Assembly (NCBI GenBank): GCA_002305505.1
Contig: DBRC01000021.1
Coordinates: 1-19,727, forward strand
Length of the DNA stretch: 19,727 nucleotides
Direction: 5' to 3'
From: Prevotella sp. UBA1378
Lineage (GTDB): Bacteria; Bacteroidota; Bacteroidia; Bacteroidales; Bacteroidaceae
Shown: positions 1 to 5,963 of the stretch, one piece after another
Numbering within the stretch: position 1 is the first letter of the stretch
Layout: each line of letters begins with the position of its first letter
The notes under the pieces: generated by a model
Database searches by the model: none
The model's input: the letters and a program-made list of their open reading frames with translations, nothing else
Told to the model about the DNA's origin: nothing
Made by a program: the position numbers and the translations under genes

Positions 1-285
1 CACGGACTTTCACGCCTGCGCCTTTTTTTTTAAAAAATTTTTTGCAGACAAAATGCGCCCGTCTGCAAGGCGCAGACAGGCGCAAAGGAATTGTAAGCAG
101 TATTCAGTTGATTAGACAGTTCATACTTATAGGCGTAATATTCTCTGGCGGTGGTCGGACTTTTTTTGATAAGAAGCTGCTAATGATATATAGACAATAG
201 AAAAGGACATAACGATACCTCCTTGATACCGCCATATCCTTAAAAAAGGGCGACTTTAATACACCCTCCGTTATCTCGTTTTTGC

Positions 286-327
286 AAAAGAAAACGGCGG
301 CTTTGATTGTTATTTCAAAACCGCCGT
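286..327 (-). terminator. Probable rho-independent terminator downstream of the DUF3795 gene
   Basis: Read on the minus strand, ACGGCGGTTTTG (316-327) pairs with CAAAGCCGCCGT (294-305) across a 10-nt loop, with one mismatch in 12 pairs. It is followed by the T-rich run TTTTCTTTT (about 285-293). It lies about 85 nt beyond the stop codon of the minus-strand DUF3795 gene. The plus-strand reading has no T-run after the stem. Confidence 0.5.
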
Positions 328-365
328 AAGGTCGTCTTTATTCTGTTAGGCGCGTAAAAACTTTG

Positions 366-402
366 CCGCCAAACAACGGTTTTTTTTGTTACCGTTAGGC
401 GG
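366..402 (-). terminator. Second hairpin just after the DUF3795 stop, weak terminator candidate
   Basis: CCGCC (366-370) pairs with GGCGG (398-402), and inside it AACGG (375-379) pairs with CCGTT (392-396). The loop contains a run of eight T on the plus strand. On the minus strand the stem is followed by CAAAGTTTTTA, so a short T-tract is present but offset. It lies 10 nt beyond the stop of the DUF3795 gene. Confidence 0.35.
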
Positions 403-411
403 GCAATCATT

Positions 412-831
412 TTAATTTGTTTCTTTTCCACATTCAGTACAAACTTTATCATGTAAGGAAATTATACCACCACAATGTGGGCAAGCGTATTTCTGAATAT
501 GGGCTTCCATGAGATGAGGTATTCCCTTTTGCATTACAATTCTGCTATTTTCAATAAGGCTTTCGTTATAACGTTTGTTATAACTTCTTTCAAGGTTCTT
601 TATTAGCTTACAAGGAAAGGCGCTACATTCATAGCAATAGGTTATTCCTTTTGACTGAACACAATCTTTAATTTTGCACTTGCGGCAATGCTCTGGTTTT
701 CCTTTACTCTCTACCATACAACCGCCACAAGGCTGTTTTGTTTTCTTAGTATGACAATGCTTATAACAGACCATGCAATTCATTCCGCATGGTGCAAACA
801 TTTCCGTTACAATTTTCATAGGCATTTTCAT
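412..831 (-). CDS. DUF3795 family cysteine-rich protein with C-terminal zinc ribbon
   Basis: A 139-residue protein with 16 cysteines. The N-terminal part has C15, C19, C22, C26, C35, C38, C49, C52, C57, C66, C69 and C74, the cysteine-dense pattern of DUF3795, whose role is not established to my knowledge; metal binding is a reasonable inference. The C-terminal CPHC (117-120) and CTEC (131-134) form a classic zinc ribbon. The ATG at 829-831 was chosen because AAAGGAGGT lies 9 nt upstream (841-849), an unusually strong Shine-Dalgarno for this phylum; the 15 further in-frame codons upstream cross that site and are unlikely to be translated. It is AT-rich like the adjacent IS remnants and unlike the genes from 1699 on, which suggests horizontal acquisition. 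It probably is transcribed from a -7 element inside the IS30 remnant and ends at the hairpins below position 402. No signal peptide or membrane segment is seen. Confidence 0.8.
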   Translation of the reverse strand: MKMPMKIVTEMFAPCGMNCMVCYKHCHTKKTKQPCGGCMVESKGKPEHCRKCKIKDCVQSKGITYCYECSAFPCKLIKNLERSYNKRYNESLIENSRIVMQKGIPHLMEAHIQKYACPHCGGIISLHDKVCTECGKETN

Positions 832-873
832 TAGGCTTTTACCTCCTTTAGCTATAGAGTCAACCAGCAAGTG

Positions 874-881
874 CAAAATTA
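874..881 (-). promoter_or_regulatory. Bacteroidota -7 element TAATTTTG upstream of the DUF3795 gene
   Basis: On the minus strand 881-874 reads TAATTTTG, matching TAnnTTTG. It overlaps the TAA stop codon (879-881) of the IS30-type remnant and lies 42 nt above the DUF3795 ATG, leaving room for a leader holding the strong Shine-Dalgarno. No clear -33 TTTG is seen. Confidence 0.45.
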
Positions 882-1367
882 AGAATAAACTTTGAAGAAC
901 TCTTCTTTTGGTGTTGAAAAGTTCAGTTTTTCTCTCGGTCTTCTGTTAATTTTCGCTTGAATTGAAGAAATTCTTTTGTCCGTCACGCTACTAATGTCCA
1001 TGCCTTTCGGTATATATTGCCTTACAAGTTTGTTGGTGTTTTCAACAGCTCCTTTCTGCCATGATGAATATGCATCAGTAAAGAATACTGGCACTCCAAT
1101 TTTGTCAGTAATCCATTCATGTGCGGCAAATTCGCTACCATTGTCAGTTGTTATGGTCTTCAATTTCTCTCCCTTGTATGGCAGCAGTAGCCTCCATACC
1201 GTCTTGGCGAGCGGCATAGCCTTCTTCCCCTCTTTCAGTTTTGCCATGAGGAGGTAATTGGTGCTTCTTTCTATCATAGTGAGAATGGCATTGCCGTTAT
1301 TGTCTACAATAAGGTCCATTTCCCAATCACCAAAACGTTTCCCATCCGCTTCTATCGGACGTGGCAA
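879..1367 (-). pseudogene. IS30-family transposase, C-terminal catalytic half (5'-truncated)
   Basis: This 162-codon fragment carries the IS30-family DDE domain: the first Asp in GDWEMD (residues 13-18 counted from the TTG at 1367), the second in TTDNG (D75), and the Glu in KGAVENTN (E109). The D75-E109 gap of 33 residues matches the DD(33)E spacing of IS30 transposases, as do SSWQKG before the Glu and RQYIPKG after it. Intact family members are about 320-330 residues with an N-terminal helix-turn-helix; that half is missing. Upstream in the same frame are N, A, then a TAA stop at 1374-1376, beyond which the frame reads as an IS66 tnpB fragment. The TTG is only the first possible start after that stop and need not be used. 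I call it a non-functional remnant. No inverted repeats could be assigned. Confidence 0.8.
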
Positions 1368-1373
1368 AGCGTT

Positions 1374-1541
1374 TTATACTGCTTTCCATTTCTGTGCTTC
1401 AAAATTCTGTATTGCAACATCGCCATCCTGTACATCCTTATCCATCTCGTTCTTGACAATATCTCTCAGAGCATAAAAACTCTTGTGCATATCTGTTGGG
1501 TGAGGATAAAGAAAGGGCGCGGATTCAACAAGTAAGGGCAT
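1374..1541 (-). pseudogene. IS66-family TnpB (Orf2) fragment, 3'-truncated
   Basis: From the ATG at 1539-1541 the frame reads into LYPHPTDMHKSFYAL, then IVKNEM and DVQDGDV. This is the characteristic N-terminal half of the small accessory protein TnpB of IS66 elements (commonly about 115-120 residues, with a DMRKSF-like motif). The similarity stops near codon 42 (about position 1415), where the usual FxFxNRRR segment should follow; instead the frame runs on for about 13 unrelated codons to TAA at 1374-1376. AGGAA lies about 10 nt upstream of the ATG. Neither tnpA nor the large tnpC transposase of IS66 is present, so this is a relic. The assignment rests on motif memory alone and was not searched. 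Confidence 0.6.
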
Positions 1542-1598
1542 ATTTAGCTTATTTCCTGTATAAAGCACTCTTTTTACGGTTGAACTTGCATTTAATCA

Positions 1599-1691
1599 AA
1601 ATCGTACAAGCATCTTGTAGTCCTGCTACAAGGTGCTTGTACTCTTGCTACAAGGTGCTTGTAGTGATGCTACAAGATGCTTGTACGATTT
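1599..1691. repeat. Array of four 17-bp palindromes with a 22-bp period
   Basis: Four units start at 1604, 1626, 1648 and 1670, each of the form [C/G]TACAAG-nnn-CTTGTA[C/G], separated by 5-bp spacers (TCCTG, TCTTG, TGATG). Units 1 and 4 are exact reverse complements, and with their flanks form 22-bp perfect inverted repeats at 1599-1620 and 1670-1691. The 22-bp period is close to two helical turns. The array lies between the IS66 remnant and the panE stop codon, which is 8 bp away. It could be a REP-like repeat, a bidirectional terminator, or a phased set of protein-binding sites; the sequence does not decide. Confidence 0.85.
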
Positions 1692-1698
1692 CAATACG

Positions 1699-2613
1699 TT
1701 AATCCGTCCTTTGTGCCTCCATAAAGCGCAACTGGGCTTCGAGCATTCCTAAGCGCGGCATGCTGAAGCCCGCCTTGCGCGCCTCCTCTATCGGGCGCGT
1801 ATACAGATAGTATATCTCCATCGGCCGACGGTAGTCGTAGTCGAGCTTCATCGAGGGCAGGTAGGGCTTCATGTTCAAGGTATTGCCAATCATCTTGTCG
1901 GCAAAAGCAGCATCGACGGAGCCTACGCCCAAGGCACGGGCGGCACCGATGACCTCCAACATCTGTTCGCGGATGAGCGAAAGCATACCGGTATCCTGCA
2001 ACAGCAAACCGGTATGGGTATCGAGGACGACGGTCATACCGTTGAACGGCATATTCCAAACAGCTTTCTTCCAGCGTGCCTCATGATACTCTACCTCTGC
2101 CGCACGGATGCCTGCCGACTGGAGATCGCTTATCAAACTGTCAATTAATTTAGTATCACGACACGAATAGTTACCGATATTGATATATCCGTAGTCCTGA
2201 TGGGTGATGCGCCCGGGGGATGTCTTCGACGAACAGATGAACGCCAGCCCGGCAGCGAGCTGCAAACCGGGTAGCAGCCGCTGCACATCGGCCTCGATTC
2301 CGATGCCGTTCTGTATCATCACCACCAATGTATCCGGGCGGAGGAGCGGAGGCAAGAGCGTGCCCAGCAACGCATTGTTGGTCGACTTCAGCGCCACCAG
2401 CACCACGTCGCACGGCGGCATCTCCGCCGTAGAGCGGTAAGCATTTACGCGGTCGAGGCGGAACGAGCCGTCGCACGAATCCACCTGCAACCCGTTCTGT
2501 CGGATATATTCATAATCGCCGTGCAGCAAGAAGTGAACATCATTGCCCGCAAGCGCCAGCCGCCCACCATAGTATCCGCCGACGGCTCCTGTACCAATAA
2601 TCGCATATTTCAT
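1699..2613 (-). CDS. panE: 2-dehydropantoate 2-reductase
   Basis: A 304-residue cytosolic enzyme of the ketopantoate reductase (PanE/ApbA) family, which reduces 2-dehydropantoate to pantoate with NADPH in pantothenate and CoA synthesis. The dinucleotide-binding motif GTGAVG is at residues 7-12, and LKSTNN (75-80) and IQNGIG (100-105) fit the cofactor domain. The C-terminal domain has K183, N187 and N191, spaced like the catalytic Lys and its two Asn partners in E. coli PanE. The ATG at 2611-2613 was chosen because GGAG lies just upstream and the protein then starts directly at the Rossmann strand. A longer reading from a TTG at 2638-2640 would begin inside the -7 element. It is monocistronic, divergent from dxs. 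PanE-like paralogues acting on other 2-keto acids exist, so the precise substrate is inferred. Confidence 0.88.
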   Translation of the reverse strand: MKYAIIGTGAVGGYYGGRLALAGNDVHFLLHGDYEYIRQNGLQVDSCDGSFRLDRVNAYRSTAEMPPCDVVLVALKSTNNALLGTLLPPLLRPDTLVVMIQNGIGIEADVQRLLPGLQLAAGLAFICSSKTSPGRITHQDYGYINIGNYSCRDTKLIDSLISDLQSAGIRAAEVEYHEARWKKAVWNMPFNGMTVVLDTHTGLLLQDTGMLSLIREQMLEVIGAARALGVGSVDAAFADKMIGNTLNMKPYLPSMKLDYDYRRPMEIYYLYTRPIEEARKAGFSMPRLGMLEAQLRFMEAQRTD

Positions 2614-2637
2614 TTTCGTCTCCGTTTGGTTAGGATG

Positions 2638-2645
2638 CAAAAGTA
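2638..2645 (-). promoter_or_regulatory. -7 element TACTTTTG of the panE promoter
   Basis: Minus-strand TACTTTTG (2645-2638) matches TAnnTTTG and lies 24 nt above the panE ATG, leaving a leader of roughly 18-20 nt that contains GGAG. No clear -33 TTTG is visible. The opposing dxs -7 element begins 44 bp away. Confidence 0.6.
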
Positions 2646-2689
2646 ATGATTTTCTTCGGCATTTTACACATTATTCCGATTTTTATACG

Positions 2690-2697
2690 TATCTTTG
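2690..2697 (+). promoter_or_regulatory. -7 element TATCTTTG of the dxs operon promoter
   Basis: TATCTTTG matches the Bacteroidota consensus TAnnTTTG. Transcription would start near 2703, which places the in-frame TTG at 2695 inside the promoter and leaves about 20 nt of leader before the GTG at 2725. No good -33 TTTG is seen at the expected distance. Confidence 0.6.
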
Positions 2698-2724
2698 CAA
2701 GACTATTTCGATAATGATGAAACT

Positions 2725-4611
2725 GTGGAACAAGATAAATTAGGCCTTTTAGGCAAAATCAAATACCCTGAAGATTTGCGCAAGTTGGCGGTTGAGCAAT
2801 TGCCCGATGTGTGCAAGGAATTGCGCGAGGACATCGTCGACGAACTGTCGGTGAATCCCGGCCATTTGGCTTCCAGCCTCGGCGCAGTAGAGATTACGGT
2901 TGCCCTCCATTATGTCTTCAACACCCCCGACGACCGCATCGTATGGGACGTGGGCCATCAGGCCTACGGCCACAAGATACTGACAGGGCGGCGCGAGCAG
3001 TTTTGCACCAACCGCAAGCTGAACGGCATCATGCCGTTCCCCTCGCCGCTGGAGAGCGAATACGACACGTTCGTATGCGGGCATGCATCAAACTCGATTT
3101 CGGCGGCATTGGGAATGGCGGTCGCAACGAGGGATTCCGCCTCGCGCCGCGTGGTAGCCGTCATCGGCGACGGAGCCATGAGCGGCGGGCTGGCGTTCGA
3201 AGGACTGAACAATGTTTCCAGTTCGCCGAACGACATGCTCATCATCCTGAACGACAATGACATGTCAATCGACAGAGCTGTGGGCGGCATGGAGAAATAC
3301 CTGCTGAAGCTGGACACCAACGAGACCTACAACGCCCTGCGCTTCAAGGCGGCACGCTGGCTCCACTCGAAAGGGATGCTGGAGGACGACCGGCGCAAAG
3401 GCCTCATCCGGCTGTCCAACGCATTAAAGTCGGCCATCAGCCACCAGCAGAATATCTTCGAGGGGATGAACATCCGCTACTTCGGCCCCTTCGACGGGCA
3501 CAACGTAAAGGAGCTGGTGCGCATCATGCGCCAGCTGAAAGACATGCGCGGCCCCAAACTGCTGCATCTGCACACGACGAAGGGAAAAGGCTACAAGCCG
3601 GCCGAGAAGCATGCCACCATCTGGCATGCGCCGGGCAAATTCGACGTCGACACGGGCGAGCGCATCGTGACGGACACGTCGAACGAACCGCCGAAGTTCC
3701 AAGAAGTGTTTGGTAAGACGCTGCTCGAACTCGCACAGAAGAACCCGAAAATCGTAGGGGTGACACCGGCGATGCCCACGGGTTGCTCGATGAACATACT
3801 GATGAAGGCGATGCCCGACCGCGCATTCGACGTGGGCATTGCCGAGGGGCATGCCGTTACCTTCTCGGGCGGGATGGCGAAAGAGGGCCTGGTGCCGTTC
3901 TGCAACATCTACAGCGCCTTCAGCCAGCGGGCCTACGATAATATCATCCACGACGTGGCGCTGCTGAACCTGCCCGTGGTGATTTGCCTCGACCGCGCCG
4001 GACTGGTAGGTGAGGACGGGCCTACGCACCACGGCGCCTTCGACTTGGCGGCATTGCGCCCGATACCCAACCTGACCATCGCCTCGCCCATGGACGAACA
4101 TGAGCTGCGGCGGCTGATGTATACGGCACAACTGCCCGGGAAGGGCTCGTTCGTTATCCGCTATCCGCGCGGCTGCGGCGTGAAGCTTGACTGGGAATGC
4201 CCGCTGGAGGAAATAGCGGTGGGCACGGGGCGTAAGCTGCACGACGGGGACGACATCGCCCTGCTGACCATCGGCCCGATAGGCAACGATGCCCGTAAAG
4301 CCATTGCCCAACTGGAAGAGGCCGGCGGACCGTCGGTGGCGCTCTACGACATGCGGTTCCTCAAGCCGCTGGACGAGACTATCCTGGAAGAGGCCGGGAA
4401 ACGCTTCAAGCGCATCGTCACCATCGAAGACGGCGTGCGCAACGGCGGGCTGGGCTCGGCCGTGCTCGAATGGATGTGCGACCACGGATACACGCCGGAG
4501 ATCACGCGCATGGGGCTGCCCGACAGATTCGTAGAGCACGGGACGGTAGACGAACAGAAACGAATAGCAGGAATCGACATTGATAGTATTAAGGAAGAAC
4601 TGTTGAGATGA
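2725..4611 (+). CDS. dxs: 1-deoxy-D-xylulose-5-phosphate synthase
   Basis: This thiamine-diphosphate enzyme condenses pyruvate with glyceraldehyde 3-phosphate, the first step of the MEP pathway to isoprenoids, and also feeds thiamine and pyridoxal synthesis. From the GTG at 2725 it has 628 residues, normal for Dxs. Visible motifs are HQAYGHK (H78), the ThDP/Mg motif starting GDG (148-150) and ending in NDND, GHASNSISA, and GEDGPTHHG (429-437) of the pyrimidine domain. The start is uncertain: no ATG occurs in frame near the N-terminus, the TTG at 2695 lies inside the -7 element, and an ATGATG at 2714 is out of frame and meets a stop after nine codons. GTG 2725 places the conserved PEDLRKL about 15 residues in, as in relatives I recall. 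It is first in an operon with trkA, whose ATG overlaps the dxs stop as ATGA. Confidence 0.93.
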   Translation: MEQDKLGLLGKIKYPEDLRKLAVEQLPDVCKELREDIVDELSVNPGHLASSLGAVEITVALHYVFNTPDDRIVWDVGHQAYGHKILTGRREQFCTNRKLNGIMPFPSPLESEYDTFVCGHASNSISAALGMAVATRDSASRRVVAVIGDGAMSGGLAFEGLNNVSSSPNDMLIILNDNDMSIDRAVGGMEKYLLKLDTNETYNALRFKAARWLHSKGMLEDDRRKGLIRLSNALKSAISHQQNIFEGMNIRYFGPFDGHNVKELVRIMRQLKDMRGPKLLHLHTTKGKGYKPAEKHATIWHAPGKFDVDTGERIVTDTSNEPPKFQEVFGKTLLELAQKNPKIVGVTPAMPTGCSMNILMKAMPDRAFDVGIAEGHAVTFSGGMAKEGLVPFCNIYSAFSQRAYDNIIHDVALLNLPVVICLDRAGLVGEDGPTHHGAFDLAALRPIPNLTIASPMDEHELRRLMYTAQLPGKGSFVIRYPRGCGVKLDWECPLEEIAVGTGRKLHDGDDIALLTIGPIGNDARKAIAQLEEAGGPSVALYDMRFLKPLDETILEEAGKRFKRIVTIEDGVRNGGLGSAVLEWMCDHGYTPEITRMGLPDRFVEHGTVDEQKRIAGIDIDSIKEELLR

Positions 4612-5963
4612 AAATCATTATTGCCGGGGCCGGAGCTGTGGGAACCCACCTGGCCAAACTCTTAGCGCGCGAACACCAGGACTGTGTGCTGGTGGATGAA
4701 AGCGAAGAACGCTTGGGCAAGCTGAGCGAATACGACATCATGACCTTGCAGGGACTGCCCACCAGCATCAAAACGCTGAAGGATGCCGGAGCAGAGAATG
4801 CCGACCTCCTGGTGGGCGTGACGCCCGACGAAAGCCGGAACATGACGACATGCATCCTCGCGCACGCATTGGGCACGAAGAAAACAGTGGCACGCATCGA
4901 CAACTACGAATACCTCGCACCGCACCTGGAGCCGTTTTTCAAGAACCTGGGCATCGACTCGCTTATCTATCCGGAAGTGCTGGCAGCCATCGACATCAAC
5001 AACGGGCTGAAGCAAAGCTGGGTGCGCCAGCGGTGGGACGTGCACGGGGGGGCGCTCGTGATGCTGGGCATCAAGCTGCGGGACAACTGCGAGATACTGA
5101 ACCAGCCGCTGCGCAACCTCTGCGGCCCCGACGACCCCTACCACATCGTGGCCGTCAAGCGCGGGAACGAAACCATCATACCGGGCGGTAACGACGAACT
5201 GCGCCTGTTCGACCTGGCCTACTTCATGACAACAAAGGAGTACATACCCTATATCCGGAAAATCGTAGGCAAGGAGCATTATGCCGACGTGAAGAACGTC
5301 ATCATCATGGGAGGGGGCAAAACCGCCGTACGGGCTGCCCTGACGGCACCCGACTACATGAACGTGAAAATCATAGAGCAGGACGAAAGCCGCTGCGAAC
5401 AACTGAACCAACTGCTCGTCGACGTGGACACGATGGTGATACACGGCGACGGCCGCGACCTGGCACTCCTCGAAGAAGAGGGCATCCGCAACACGCAGGC
5501 GTTCGTCGCCCTGACAGGCAATGCCGAAACAAACATCCTGGCCTGCCTGACCGCTAAGCGGCTGGGAGTGAGGAAAACCATCTCTATGGTAGAAAACATC
5601 GACTATGTGAGTATGGCCGAAGGATTGGACATCGGCACCATCATCAACAAAAAAAGCATTGCTGCCGGCCATATTTACCAAATGCTGCTCGATGCCGACG
5701 TAAGCAATATGCGCTCGCTGATGATGGCCGACTCCGACGTGGCCGAGTTTACGGCCGCAGAAGGCTCGAAGGTGACGAAGAAGCCGGTGAAAGAGCTCGG
5801 GCTGCCCATCGGCGTCACCATCGGCGGGCTGGTGCGTAAGGAAGTGGGGATGCTGGTGAACGGCAATTCGCAGATAGAAGCGGGCGACTCGGTAATGGTA
5901 TTCTGCCACGAGCACAATATGAAAAAGGTTGAGAAGTATTTCAAAGCCAATACGATATGGTAA
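4608..5963 (+). CDS. trkA: Trk potassium uptake regulatory subunit TrkA
   Basis: A 451-residue cytoplasmic subunit that gates the TrkH potassium channel in response to bound nucleotide. It has the duplicated RCK architecture of TrkA: the first Rossmann domain with GAGAVG (7-12) and the acidic VDE (29-31) ending the second strand, a first C-terminal lobe, then a second Rossmann domain around GGGKTA (235-240), and a second C-terminal lobe ending the protein. The second nucleotide motif is less canonical (GGGKTA), as often seen in TrkA second halves. Its ATG overlaps the dxs stop by 4 nt and its end overlaps trkH by 7 nt, so the three genes should be co-transcribed and translationally coupled. 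Confidence 0.93.
   Translation: MKIIIAGAGAVGTHLAKLLAREHQDCVLVDESEERLGKLSEYDIMTLQGLPTSIKTLKDAGAENADLLVGVTPDESRNMTTCILAHALGTKKTVARIDNYEYLAPHLEPFFKNLGIDSLIYPEVLAAIDINNGLKQSWVRQRWDVHGGALVMLGIKLRDNCEILNQPLRNLCGPDDPYHIVAVKRGNETIIPGGNDELRLFDLAYFMTTKEYIPYIRKIVGKEHYADVKNVIIMGGGKTAVRAALTAPDYMNVKIIEQDESRCEQLNQLLVDVDTMVIHGDGRDLALLEEEGIRNTQAFVALTGNAETNILACLTAKRLGVRKTISMVENIDYVSMAEGLDIGTIINKKSIAAGHIYQMLLDADVSNMRSLMMADSDVAEFTAAEGSKVTKKPVKELGLPIGVTIGGLVRKEVGMLVNGNSQIEAGDSVMVFCHEHNMKKVEKYFKANTIW

Larger units (their letters stand above)
1..411. other. Gene-free AT-rich flank, probably accessory DNA
   Basis: No convincing gene lies here. One plus-strand frame is open from the left edge to a TAG at 113-115, but it runs through T and A homopolymers at 22-43 and looks non-coding. 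The stretch holds several hairpins: TTGCAGAC 42-49 with GTCTGCAA 61-68, a 12-bp stem at 294-305/316-327, and a two-part stem at 366-370/398-402 and 375-379/392-396. The composition, and the IS remnants that follow, suggest the end of an integrated mobile or conjugative element, but no integrase, relaxase or att site could be recognised, so this is inference. Confidence 0.5.

Noticed and set aside
2..115. Partial gene entering from the left edge
   Set aside because: The open frame passes through T9-A6-T6 and yields a Phe/Lys run followed by an Arg-rich tail with no recognisable family.
1604..1686. CRISPR array
   Set aside because: Repeats are 17 bp and the spacers only 5 bp, too short for CRISPR spacers, and no cas gene is present.
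2695..2697. TTG as the dxs start
   Set aside because: It is the last three bases of the -7 element TATCTTTG and so lies upstream of the expected transcription start.
4662..5915. A 417-codon minus-strand open frame over trkA
   Set aside because: Antisense shadow of trkA, with His/Val-rich translation and no motifs.
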